From Pacificoceanicola sp048553275 (GTDB lineage: Bacteria; Pseudomonadota; Alphaproteobacteria; Rhodobacterales; Rhodobacteraceae), in assembly GCF_048553275.1 (NCBI RefSeq), contig NZ_JBLZMW010000014.1, positions 80,517 to 144,516 of the forward strand: 64,000 nucleotides of DNA. Direction: 5' to 3'. Made by a program: the position numbers and the translations under genes. How positions within the stretch are numbered: position 1 is the first letter of the stretch; each line of letters opens with the position of its first letter. The notes below the pieces were generated by a model. That model worked only from the letters and a program-made list of their open reading frames with translations. It ran no database searches and was not told the DNA's origin. Below, piece after piece: positions 34,976 through 43,298 of this stretch.

Positions 34976-35367
34976 CTGCCTAGCTCCTGTCGCAGCGCCT
35001 ATGAGGTAAGTATCTTGCGTCCGGCGGGACGCCTGAGAACTTTCCTTTAACATGACGCTTTCCGCCGTGAACAGGACGCATTCACTCAGTTAGCGCAACC
35101 ATTCGTGGTTTAGCGCCACCACGGCGATTGCCTGCCGAGCGTGTTAGCGCGGACTGCGACGATCTGTATCGCCGTTAGCGCACCCATCCGGACAATGCAT
35201 AGAATGCTGCGAATCAAGGTGAGGCTTTTTAGCCATTCCTTTGGGAAATCCACCTCCAATGATGGGGACGACGTGGTCTGATTCGCAGTTTGGGATTGTT
35301 GGAATGGGAAATTTCTCGCATACTGAAGAAAAAAATCAGGCAAACAGAGCAGTATAAGGAATAATCA
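34976..35367. other. 392-base divergent control region between pckA and chvI
   Basis: No gene. It contains the repeated GTTAGCGC half-sites described separately and an AT-rich stretch (AAGAAAAAAATCAGGCAAA, 35327-35345) just before chvI. Must carry the promoters of both genes. Confidence 0.7.
35089..35181. promoter_or_regulatory. Cluster of GTTAGCGC half-sites upstream of pckA
   Basis: Exact GTTAGCGC at 35089-35096, 35143-35150 and 35174-35181, plus GTTTAGCGC near 35108. Each resembles one half of a GTTAGCGCTAAC palindrome of LacI-type operators. The same octamer occurs 102 bases before etfB. Confidence 0.5.
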
Positions 35368-36069
35368 ATGTCGAAAATCGCCCTTGTGGACGATGACAGG
35401 AATATCCTGACATCGGTGTCGATGACCCTTGAAGCCGAGGGTTTCGAAGTCGAGACATTCAACGACGGACAGGCCGCGCTGGATGCCTTTAACAAGAAGA
35501 TGCCCGATATGGCCGTCTTCGACATCAAGATGCCGCGCATGGACGGCATGGATCTGCTGCAGCGTGTGCGCCAGAAGTCCAAGATGCCGGTGATCTTCCT
35601 GACGTCCAAGGACGATGAGATCGATGAGGTTCTGGGTCTGCGCATGGGCGCCGACGATTACGTCAAGAAGCCCTTCAGCCAGCGTCTGCTTGTCGAGCGG
35701 ATCCGCGCGCTGCTGCGCCGTCAGGAGGCGGTGGCCGGTGACGTCGTGGGCGAGACCGAGGAAACCAAGCTGATGACCCGTGGCAGCCTGACCATGGATC
35801 CGTTGCGCCACGCCGTGAGCTGGAAGGGGCAGGACGTGACCCTGACGGTCACGGAATTCCTGCTGTTGCAGGCGCTTGCACAGCGGCCGGGTTTCGTGAA
35901 GTCACGCGATCAACTGATGGACGTGGCCTATGACGATCAGGTCTATGTCGACGACCGGACCATCGACAGCCACATCAAGCGTCTGCGCAAGAAGATGCGG
36001 ACCGTGGATACGGATTTTTCCGCGATCGAAACGCTTTACGGTATCGGCTACCGCTACAACGAAGAGTGA
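35368..36069 (+). CDS. chvI: Response regulator ChvI
   Basis: 233 residues, OmpR family. Phospho-acceptor Asp52 in AVFDIKMPRMDG and Lys101 in YVKKPFS; a winged-helix DNA-binding domain follows (TVTEFLLLQALAQRPGFVKS to VDDRTIDSHIKRLRKKMR). ChvI controls envelope, acid and symbiosis or virulence genes in Alphaproteobacteria. The sensor chvG starts three bases after its stop. Confidence 0.95.
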   Translation: MSKIALVDDDRNILTSVSMTLEAEGFEVETFNDGQAALDAFNKKMPDMAVFDIKMPRMDGMDLLQRVRQKSKMPVIFLTSKDDEIDEVLGLRMGADDYVKKPFSQRLLVERIRALLRRQEAVAGDVVGETEETKLMTRGSLTMDPLRHAVSWKGQDVTLTVTEFLLLQALAQRPGFVKSRDQLMDVAYDDQVYVDDRTIDSHIKRLRKKMRTVDTDFSAIETLYGIGYRYNEE

Positions 36070-36072
36070 TCC

Positions 36073-37800
36073 ATGGCTTTGGCCGAGCGGTTCTCAGAGA
36101 CAGATGACCGGGACGAGACGTCCCGGAACAACGCCGATGTTGTGCTGGGCGACGATTGGGTCGCCCCGGACAGCACGGTGGAAAAAGAGCTGCGCGACAG
36201 CCGTGCGCAGCGCAGTCTGTTTTCGCTTAACCGCTCGCCACTGACGCGGAAAATCATCACGTTCAACCTTGTTGCGCTGAACGTGCTTGTCGCGGGCATC
36301 CTGTGGCTGAACTCGTCGCGCGATACGCTGGCGGTTCACAAGGCCAACGCGCTGCAGTCGGAGGTCGAGCTGATCGCCGATGTGTTCGAGGCGCAGCTGG
36401 GCGATGGAACTGCCGGTGCGCTTGGCACCTCGTCGGGGATTGACGTGGCGCGGACCGTGGCGGGGCTCGATCTGCGCCAGGGTGTGCAGCTGATGGTCTA
36501 CGACGCAGGCGGGTTCCTCGTTGGCGATGCGTCCGGCGCCCTGTCGCCGCTCCTCGACGCGATCCCGAAAGACGAAGAGCCGACGCTGATCTCGAATTTT
36601 CTCGATACGATCTGGCGCACGGTTTCGGGCTTTTTCACCTATTTCTCATCGGAGCCGGAGTTGGTTCTGGAGGACCGGCTGCGCCGCATGATCGAAGCCG
36701 GCGATCCAACCCTAACCCGCGTGGTTTCGGGCAATGGCCCGCATGGCGAGACGCTGTTTCATGCCTTTTCCCCCATTCGGCTGGGCGGCGCGGTGTTTGG
36801 TACGGTCGCGCTTGTCTCTACCGCGGCCGAGATTGACGCCGCCGTCGCCGCCGAGCGCGAGCGGGTGCTGCAGATGTTCGTGATCGCCACGCTTGTCTCC
36901 ATCGGGCTCAGCCTTGTGCTGGCCTCGACCATCGCCAACCCGATTTCCGACCTCGCCGATGCCGCCGAGATTGGCCGTGACCGCAACCATCGGAGCAAGA
37001 CAACCGGCCGTATCCGCATCCCCGACCTGACGGCGCGTCCGGACGAGATCGGCCGCCTGTCCGGTGCGCTGCGCGGCATGGTTGGCGCGCTGTACGATCG
37101 GATCGACAGCAACGAACAGTTCGCCGCCGATGTCGCCCATGAGATCAAGAACCCTCTCGCCTCCATGCGCTCTGCCGTGGGCAGTTTGCGTATGGTCCGC
37201 AAGGAAGAGCACCGCACCAAGTTGCTTGAGGTGATCGAGCACGATGTGCGGCGTCTGGATCGGCTGGTGAGCGATATTTCCAATGCCTCCCGGCTCGACA
37301 GCGAGCTGGTCAAGGAAGAGGAGCAGGAGTTCAACCTGCTCGATCTGCTGGGCAATATCACCGAGTTTCTCGGGCAGGATGCAGAGAAGAAAGGCGTCGA
37401 GTTCATCACCGACCTGCCGCCGCGTCCGATCCTGATCAACGGTCTGGAGCCGCGCCTCGCGCAGGTCTTCGTCAACCTGATCACCAACGCCATTTCGTTC
37501 TGCGAGGACGGTGATGCGATCCGGGTCTGGGCGCGCCGTCGTGACAATCGCGTTCTGGTCGTGGTCGAGGATACCGGCCCCGGCATCCCGGAAGAAGCGC
37601 TGCAAAAGATCTTCAAACGATTCTACACATCGCGCCCCAGCCAAGACTTCGGCAACAACTCCGGATTGGGTCTGGCGATTTCGAAACAGATTGTGGAGGC
37701 TCACGGCGGTGTGATCTGGGCCGAGAACATCCGACCGACCGAAGCGGATGTGACTTCTGAGCCGCTCGGCGCCCGGTTCGTCGTGGGTCTGCCCATCTGA
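36073..37800 (+). CDS. chvG: Sensor histidine kinase ChvG
   Basis: 575 residues. Membrane segment at about 66-83, periplasmic sensor region, second membrane segment at about 270-290, HAMP, then the kinase with phospho-acceptor His356 (ADVAHEIKNPLAS), N box NLITNAISF, G boxes DTGPGIPEE and GLGLAISKQIV. In related bacteria it is held inactive by the periplasmic protein ExoR; none is seen in the window. Followed by hprK after five bases. Confidence 0.95.
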   Translation: MALAERFSETDDRDETSRNNADVVLGDDWVAPDSTVEKELRDSRAQRSLFSLNRSPLTRKIITFNLVALNVLVAGILWLNSSRDTLAVHKANALQSEVELIADVFEAQLGDGTAGALGTSSGIDVARTVAGLDLRQGVQLMVYDAGGFLVGDASGALSPLLDAIPKDEEPTLISNFLDTIWRTVSGFFTYFSSEPELVLEDRLRRMIEAGDPTLTRVVSGNGPHGETLFHAFSPIRLGGAVFGTVALVSTAAEIDAAVAAERERVLQMFVIATLVSIGLSLVLASTIANPISDLADAAEIGRDRNHRSKTTGRIRIPDLTARPDEIGRLSGALRGMVGALYDRIDSNEQFAADVAHEIKNPLASMRSAVGSLRMVRKEEHRTKLLEVIEHDVRRLDRLVSDISNASRLDSELVKEEEQEFNLLDLLGNITEFLGQDAEKKGVEFITDLPPRPILINGLEPRLAQVFVNLITNAISFCEDGDAIRVWARRRDNRVLVVVEDTGPGIPEEALQKIFKRFYTSRPSQDFGNNSGLGLAISKQIVEAHGGVIWAENIRPTEADVTSEPLGARFVVGLPI

Positions 37801-37805
37801 CCGAT

Positions 37806-38240
37806 ATGACCGACGCCGCAAAGCCCGTCGTTCTTCACGCCACTGCGGTGACGGTTTGCGGGCGTGGTCTGCTGATCCGCGGAGCAACCGGCTCCGGCAA
37901 ATCGTCGATCGCCCTTGAGTTGATGTCACGAGGCGCGCTGTTGATCTCTGATGACAGGGTGAAGGTCGACCCGCAAGAAGACGGCGCCCCCTGGCTCAGC
38001 GCGCCACGCACCATCGCGGGGTTGATCGAGGCGCGCGGTTTGGGGATCCTTCATGCGGAGGTGGCGGATGGCGCGCCGCTGGCGGCGATACTCGACCTTG
38101 ACGAGATGGAAACGCACCGTTTGCCTCCTGTTCGCGAATCCATGCTAATGAACGTCTCGGTGCCGTTGCTTCACAATTCCGCGTCCCCCTATTTTGCGGC
38201 CGCTGTGATGCAATATCTGAAGGGTGGGCGAAAGGAGTAA
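37806..38240 (+). CDS. hprK: Short HPr kinase/phosphorylase
   Basis: 144 residues: only the catalytic C-terminal domain, as in other Alphaproteobacteria; the N-terminal domain of Firmicutes HprK is absent. P-loop GATGSGKS at 26-33, and SDDRVKVD and LDEMETHRLPP downstream. It phosphorylates the regulatory serine of HPr. Translation probably couples to chvG and rapZ (gaps of 5 and 4 bases). Confidence 0.93.
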   Translation: MTDAAKPVVLHATAVTVCGRGLLIRGATGSGKSSIALELMSRGALLISDDRVKVDPQEDGAPWLSAPRTIAGLIEARGLGILHAEVADGAPLAAILDLDEMETHRLPPVRESMLMNVSVPLLHNSASPYFAAAVMQYLKGGRKE

Positions 38241-38244
38241 AACC

Positions 38245-39165
38245 ATGTCCAACGGCATGCATCGCGTGGTTCTGGTCACTGGCCCCTCGGGCGCCGGGCG
38301 CTCCACCGCGATCAACGCGCTGGAGGACTTTGGCTTTGAAAGCATTGACAACATTCCGCTTTCCCTTGTGCCGCGCCTGATCGAAGGGCCGGATCACAGG
38401 CCGCGACCGATGGCCTTGGGCATTGATGTGCGCAATCGGGACTTCTCTGCGGAAGGGCTGATCGAGGTGCATCGGGCGCTCTCTGCGATGCCGGGGCTGA
38501 GCTGTGATCTGCTGTATCTCGATTGTGCGCCGGACGTCTTGAGCCGCCGCTACTCGGAAACCCGCCGCCGTCACCCCCTCGCGCCGGATGACTCGCCCGC
38601 CGAAGGCATCGCGCGGGAACTTGCGCTGCTGGAGGATGTGCGCAGCCGCGCCGACGTGTTGATCAATACGACGGATCTGACAGTGCATGAGCTGCGCGCG
38701 GAGATGGAAGGCTGGTTCGGACAGGCCACCGGGCAGGGCATGGCGCTGTCGGTGCACTCGTTTTCCTACAAGCGCGGCCTGCCGCAGGGGCTTGATATGG
38801 CTTTTGACTGCCGGTTCCTGCGCAATCCGCATTGGCAGCCCGACCTGCGACCCTACACCGGGCTTGATCTGCCGGTGGCGGACTACGTGGCGGGCGATCC
38901 GCGCTATGAGGGGTTGATGGAGCGGGTGCTGGATCTGCTCCTCTATGTGCTTCCTGGTTGTGTCGAGGAGGGCAAGGCTCATTTCTCGGTTGGTTTTGGA
39001 TGTACCGGGGGGCAACACCGGTCTGTTGCCGTAACGGAATACATCGCTGCTGCACTTGCACAAGAAGGCTGGCGGGTGTCAATTAGACACCGCGAACTGG
39101 AGCGCCGGGGTTTGGCCACAGGCGCGGCGCGTATGGCGCCCAATGAGGGAAAGGCTCCGCAGTGA
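38245..39165 (+). CDS. rapZ: RNase adapter / nucleotide-binding protein RapZ
   Basis: 306 residues. Walker A GPSGAGRS (13-20) and the C-terminal VGFGCTGGQHRSVA signature are diagnostic. RapZ controls amino-sugar synthesis through a small RNA in E. coli; in Alphaproteobacteria it stays in the PTS operon. AAAGGAG lies before the ATG at 38245; the longer frame to 38224 overlaps hprK. Its TGA overlaps the GTG of the EIIA gene. Confidence 0.94.
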   Translation: MSNGMHRVVLVTGPSGAGRSTAINALEDFGFESIDNIPLSLVPRLIEGPDHRPRPMALGIDVRNRDFSAEGLIEVHRALSAMPGLSCDLLYLDCAPDVLSRRYSETRRRHPLAPDDSPAEGIARELALLEDVRSRADVLINTTDLTVHELRAEMEGWFGQATGQGMALSVHSFSYKRGLPQGLDMAFDCRFLRNPHWQPDLRPYTGLDLPVADYVAGDPRYEGLMERVLDLLLYVLPGCVEEGKAHFSVGFGCTGGQHRSVAVTEYIAAALAQEGWRVSIRHRELERRGLATGAARMAPNEGKAPQ

Positions 39166-39560
39166 TCGGTATCGTGATTGTCGCCCATGGAGGCCTCGCG
39201 CGGGAGTATCTCTCGGCGGTAGAACATGTGGTGGGCAAACAGCCGGGCATCGCGGCCATTTCCATCGAGGCCGACTGTGATCGCGGCAAGAAGGAAGCCG
39301 AGATTTGCATTGCCGCCGACGAGGTTGACCGGGGCGATGGTGTGGTTCTGGTGACCGATATGTTCGGCGGCTCGCCGTCGAACCTGTCGCTCATGGCCTG
39401 CCAGCCGGCGAACCGGCGGATCCTCTATGGGGCCAACCTGCCGATGTTGATCAAACTGGCCAAGTCCCGCCAGATGCCGGTCGGTGACGCGGTAAGGGGT
39501 GCGCTTGAGGCCGGACGCAAGTATATCGACAGCCGCAACATCGGGCCCGGCGCGGCCTGA
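39162..39560 (+). CDS. PTS EIIA component, mannose family
   Basis: 132 residues. Phospho-acceptor His9 in IVIVAHGGLAREYL and the LVTDMFGGSPSNLS block match EIIA-Man (PTS_EIIA_man). No EIIB or EIIC gene is nearby, so it is a regulatory phosphotransfer protein. It starts at a GTG overlapping the rapZ stop (GTGA). Confidence 0.93.
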   Translation: MIGIVIVAHGGLAREYLSAVEHVVGKQPGIAAISIEADCDRGKKEAEICIAADEVDRGDGVVLVTDMFGGSPSNLSLMACQPANRRILYGANLPMLIKLAKSRQMPVGDAVRGALEAGRKYIDSRNIGPGAA

Positions 39561-39595
39561 GTCGTCTGTTCAAACCGTTAGTAGAAAGCCATTCC

Positions 39596-39874
39596 ATGTC
39601 CCAGTCCGTGCAGCGTGCGCTGAAAATCGTAAACGAGAAGGGGCTGCACGCCCGCGCATCGGCCAAGCTGGTCGAGGTGGTCGAGGGTTTCGATGCCTCG
39701 GCGGAGGTCAGCCGTGACGGCATGAGCGCCAGCGGAGACAGCATTATGGGCCTTTTGATGTTGGCAGCCGCGAAGGGAACCACTATTGAGGTGCAAACCT
39801 CGGGTCCGGACGCCGAGGCGCTGGCCGATGCGGTCGAGGCGCTGGTGGCGGATCGCTTCGGGGAAGAGTGCTAG
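39596..39874 (+). CDS. ptsH: Phosphocarrier protein HPr
   Basis: 92 residues. The histidine site is His18 in KGLHARASAKL and the serine site Ser49 in GDSIMGLLMLAA, the target of HprK. Both sites intact, so input from EI and HprK can both occur. EI (ptsP) is not in the window. 35 bases after the EIIA gene. Confidence 0.95.
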   Translation: MSQSVQRALKIVNEKGLHARASAKLVEVVEGFDASAEVSRDGMSASGDSIMGLLMLAAAKGTTIEVQTSGPDAEALADAVEALVADRFGEEC

Positions 39875-39949
39875 GCGCCGGGCGCCGGCGGGTGACCACG
39901 GATCCGGGACAGGGACTGTCCGGACAGGAAGACGGGACAAGGGACAGGC

Positions 39950-40825
39950 ATGGTCCAGGGCATTGACGCGCCGACCACGGGAACGACGCCTCAACCCGAG
40001 TCCGCCCCCTACGACAAGCGCAAGGTCAGCTACGCCAACACGTTCACCAATCCGTGGAAAGCGAACACGATCCGCGCGATGGAATGGGCAACCGGCAAGA
40101 TCCCGCTGCTGCGCATGGTGCGCCGCTTCGAACGCATGGGCCCCGCGGAGGGGCAGGCGTTCTGGACACAGGCGCTTGATATCATGGGCATCGACCTTGA
40201 GACCCCGGCGGAGCAGATTGCCAATATCCCGGCCAAAGGGCCGGTGATCGTGGTTGCCAACCATCCGCACGGGCTTGTTGACGGGATGGTGTTGGCCGAA
40301 ATGATCGGGCGGGTGCGCACCGATTACCGCATTCTCACCCGCTCACTGTTGACCGGTGTGCGCGAGATCGAGGAATTCATGATCCCGGTGCCGTTTCCGC
40401 ACGAAACGGATGCCCGCGAACAGAGCCTTGAGATGCGCGCGCGCGCCATGGGACATCTGAAGGATGGCGGTGTGATCGTGCTGTTCCCCTCCGGGGTTGT
40501 GGCCCATTCGGAGACATGGTTTGGCCCGGCGATCGAGGCGGGCTGGAACCCGTTTACCGCCAAGATGGTACAGCGTTCCGGGGCTACGGTGGTGCCGGTG
40601 TTCTTTCCCGGGCAAAACAGCCGCGCCTATCAGATTGCCAACAAACTCTCGGCCACGCTGCGGCAGGGATTGTTGATCCATGAGGTAATCCACGCCTGCC
40701 GCCGTCCACAGAAGCCGGTGGTCGGCAAGCCGATCACACCCGAAAAGATCAAGTCGTTTGCGGGTGGGCAGCGCGAGTTCGTGGCGTGGCTGCGGGAGCA
40801 GACGCTCGGCCTGAAGGACGGCTGA
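39950..40825 (+). CDS. Lysophospholipid acyltransferase family protein
   Basis: 291 residues of the PlsC/LPLAT superfamily. The catalytic region reads VVANHPHGLVDGMV, an NH-x5-D spacing rather than the canonical NH-x4-D, a variant common in this subgroup; FPSGVVAHSETWFGPAIEAG follows. It probably acylates a glycerophospholipid or related lipid at the inner membrane. 75 bases after ptsH on the same strand. Substrate unknown. Confidence 0.85.
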   Translation: MVQGIDAPTTGTTPQPESAPYDKRKVSYANTFTNPWKANTIRAMEWATGKIPLLRMVRRFERMGPAEGQAFWTQALDIMGIDLETPAEQIANIPAKGPVIVVANHPHGLVDGMVLAEMIGRVRTDYRILTRSLLTGVREIEEFMIPVPFPHETDAREQSLEMRARAMGHLKDGGVIVLFPSGVVAHSETWFGPAIEAGWNPFTAKMVQRSGATVVPVFFPGQNSRAYQIANKLSATLRQGLLIHEVIHACRRPQKPVVGKPITPEKIKSFAGGQREFVAWLREQTLGLKDG

Positions 40826-40837
40826 GGTTTCGCTGTC

Positions 40838-41338
40838 TCAGGGCGTACGGCGCAGATCGGGCCATTGGTAGATCACGTGGACAAAGCCGCGCGGGTCGAC
40901 GTCTTCTCCGGTCAACTCCGCGCCCATATGTTCATAGAACCGCCGCGCCGGGGCATTGCTGTCGAGCACTTCGACCCATGCGCGGTGAATACCCTGGGCC
41001 TCAATGGTCTCGAAACAGGCCCGGAGCAGCGCCCGGCCATAGCCGTTTCCGTGATGGGCCTGCAGCACGTAGAGCGAGTCCACCTGCGCGATGCGGGCAT
41101 CCCGCGTCGGGGTCAGATCGACGGAGGCAAAACCGACGATTTCCGCACCGGGCGCGGCAACGAAGACCTGTTTGGCATCCGGGTGTTCGGAGAGCCCCTG
41201 CCAGAAGACAAGGCGTTTTTCGTAGCTTTGCGCGTCGATGAGCGCGTCGGGCAGAAGGCCGCGATAGGTCTCCTGCCACGCCTGAACGTGGACGCGGGCG
41301 ATGGCGCGCGCGTCCGCCGCTTCGGCGGATCGGATCAC
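40838..41338 (-). CDS. GNAT-family N-acetyltransferase
   Basis: 166 residues. GNAT core with VDSLYVLQAHHGNGYGRALL (acetyl-CoA loop) and a C-terminal VLDSNAPARRFYEHMGA. The GTG start at 41338 overlaps the TGA of the dehydrogenase gene, so it is translationally coupled; a longer frame to 41404 lies inside that gene. Acceptor substrate unknown. Confidence 0.85.
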   Translation of the reverse strand: MIRSAEAADARAIARVHVQAWQETYRGLLPDALIDAQSYEKRLVFWQGLSEHPDAKQVFVAAPGAEIVGFASVDLTPTRDARIAQVDSLYVLQAHHGNGYGRALLRACFETIEAQGIHRAWVEVLDSNAPARRFYEHMGAELTGEDVDPRGFVHVIYQWPDLRRTP

Positions 41339-42210
41339 CGTGTCGGGACCGGCGCGTCGCCGCGATAGTCGTAGAAACCGCGTTTGGTCTTGCGTCCGAG
41401 CCATCCGGCCTCGACGTATTTCGTGAGCAATGGGCAGGGACGATACTTGGTATCCGCCAGCCCGTCATGCAGCACGTTCATGATTGCAAGGCAGGTGTCG
41501 AGACCGATGAAATCGGCCAGCTCCAGCGGTCCCATCGGGTGGTTTGCGCCGAGCTTCATGGCCATATCGATGGATTGCACGGAGCCGACACCCTCGTAGA
41601 GCGTATAGCAGGCCTCGTTGATCATCGGGATCAGGATCCGGTTGACGATAAAGGCTGGGAAATCCTCGGCGCTGGCGGCGGTTTTGCCCAGCTTGTTCAC
41701 CACGGCGAGGCAGGCGTCGTAGGTTTCCTTGTCCGTGGCGATGCCGCGGATCAGCTCGACCAGCTGCATGAGCGGCACCGGGTTCATGAAGTGAAACCCC
41801 ATGAATTTCTCCGGACGGTCCGTGCGAGAGGCCAGGCGAGTGATCGAGATGGAGGAGGTATTGGACGTCAGGATGGTGTTCGGGCCGAGGTCCGGCGCGA
41901 GGCTTTCGAAGATCTTGTTCTTGACGTCCTCGCGTTCGGTCGCCGCTTCGATCACCAGATCGGTTGCGGCAATCTGGGGCAAGTCCATGGTGGTCGAGAT
42001 CCGGGATAGGGCCGCGTCACGATCCGCGCCGGAGATTGTCTCGCGGCTGACCTGGCGGTCAAGGTTTCGCGTGATCAGCGCCACGGCCTTGTCGAGCGAC
42101 TCCTGGCTGATGTCGTTCAGGCAGACATCATAGCCCGCAAGGGCCATCACATGTGCGATCCCGTTGCCCATCTGACCGGCGCCAACGACACCTACCGATT
42201 TGATCTCCAT
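41335..42210 (-). CDS. 3-hydroxybutyryl-CoA dehydrogenase
   Basis: 291 residues. NAD-binding motif GVVGAGQMGNGIAHVMALAG at the N-terminus, catalytic His in MGFHFMNPVPLM and ADFIGLDTCLAIMNVL near the end. It oxidises 3-hydroxybutyryl-CoA to acetoacetyl-CoA in beta-oxidation and PHB metabolism. Same strand as etfBA further up, with a DUF6473 gene on the other strand between. Confidence 0.93.
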   Translation of the reverse strand: MEIKSVGVVGAGQMGNGIAHVMALAGYDVCLNDISQESLDKAVALITRNLDRQVSRETISGADRDAALSRISTTMDLPQIAATDLVIEAATEREDVKNKIFESLAPDLGPNTILTSNTSSISITRLASRTDRPEKFMGFHFMNPVPLMQLVELIRGIATDKETYDACLAVVNKLGKTAASAEDFPAFIVNRILIPMINEACYTLYEGVGSVQSIDMAMKLGANHPMGPLELADFIGLDTCLAIMNVLHDGLADTKYRPCPLLTKYVEAGWLGRKTKRGFYDYRGDAPVPTR

Positions 42211-42366
42211 GTGCGCTTCCTCTGATTTGACGGCCAGACATTGGCCCTGTTTCGCTGTGGCTGCAAGGGCAGGTGGTTCAAGTTAATGATGCATTTTCAC
42301 TTTAGGCTTTTCGCAATCTGTTTGGGCGATTCTCCTCTTCGGGTGAGATAAATCAGAGGTGGGGCT

Positions 42367-43206
42367 ATGACTGTCCATTCCGGTGGTCCGGGTACGCTTG
42401 AGTACTATCCATGTAAATACGGCAGTTCCCGGGTCATGTTTCGGGGACCAAAGGCCGAGATGAGCGGCGATTACATCGCCTTCCTCGGAGGGCTTGAAAC
42501 CTACGGTCGGTTCATCGCGCAGCCTTTTCCGGATTTGCTCGAACGGCTTTTGGCGGTGGAATGCGTGAATTTCGGCGTGGCGAATGCCGGTGTCGACTTC
42601 TATCTGAACGATCCGGCTGTCCTCGGGCTGGCGGGCGGTGCTGCGGTGAAGGTGCTGCAGGTGATGGGGGCGCAGAATATGTCCAATCGGTTTTACATGG
42701 TGCATCCGCGCCGCAACGACCGGTTCTTGCGCGCGTCCGACCGGCTGGAGGATTTGTTTCCCGAGGTCGATTTCACCGAGTTTCATTTCAATCGCCACAT
42801 GCTGGCGCGGCTGCGGGAGGTTTCGGAAGACCGCTACGCGGTGGTCGCGGATGAGCTGCGTACGGCCTGGGTCGGCCGTATGAAACACGTGCTGACGATC
42901 TTGCGCGGCAAAGTCGTTTTGCTCTGGTTCTCCGATCACGCGGTCCCGGAAAAGATCGGCGGGATTGACGCGGGCGATCCGCTTTTCGTCACCCGCAACA
43001 TGATCGAGACGCTGCGCCCGCGTGTGTCCTCCGTGGTCGAGGTGGTCTGTTCCGAAGAGGCGACGATGCAGGGCACGCTCGGCATGGTCTTCAACGATTT
43101 CGAGGCCTGCGCTGCCGCCGAGCAGATGGGGCCGATGGCTCATGCCGAAGCGGCGGATGCGCTGGCCGAGGTGATCGGCCCGATGGTGGGCGGTGGGTTG
43201 GCTTGA
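42367..43206 (+). CDS. DUF6473 family protein
   Basis: 279 residues without membrane segments. Features include LEYYPCKYGSSRVMFRGPKA, NFGVANAGVDFYLND, the HPRRNDRFLRAS stretch and LLWFSDHAVP, consistent with the DUF6473 family of Rhodobacterales. The NFG-NAGVD layout suggests an SGNH hydrolase or sulfotransferase-like fold, but function is not established. Convergent with etfA across a strong terminator. Confidence 0.7.
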   Translation: MTVHSGGPGTLEYYPCKYGSSRVMFRGPKAEMSGDYIAFLGGLETYGRFIAQPFPDLLERLLAVECVNFGVANAGVDFYLNDPAVLGLAGGAAVKVLQVMGAQNMSNRFYMVHPRRNDRFLRASDRLEDLFPEVDFTEFHFNRHMLARLREVSEDRYAVVADELRTAWVGRMKHVLTILRGKVVLLWFSDHAVPEKIGGIDAGDPLFVTRNMIETLRPRVSSVVEVVCSEEATMQGTLGMVFNDFEACAAAEQMGPMAHAEAADALAEVIGPMVGGGLA

Positions 43207-43231
43207 GATTGCAGGGCGCCTGAGGAAAAAA

Positions 43232-43251
43232 GGCCCGCCGATTGGCGGGCC
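43232..43251. terminator. Intrinsic terminator of etfBA (and the DUF6473 gene)
   Basis: 8-bp stem GGCCCGCC/GGCGGGCC with ATTG loop; on the minus strand it is followed by six Ts (AAAAAA on the plus strand before it), so it mainly serves etfA. Confidence 0.85.
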
Positions 43252-43268
43252 TTACGCCTTCCGGTCCG

Positions 43269-43289
43269 TAGGGCGGGGCTGTGCCCCGC
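43269..43289. repeat. Dispersed palindrome, GTAGGGCGGGG family, copy 3
   Basis: GTAGGGCGGGGCTGTGCCCCGC is the reverse complement of copy 1 at 5159-5180 over its whole length, with one 7-bp perfect stem. Lies 10 bases beyond the etfA stop. Confidence 0.7.
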
Positions 43290-43298
43290 ACCCCGGCG

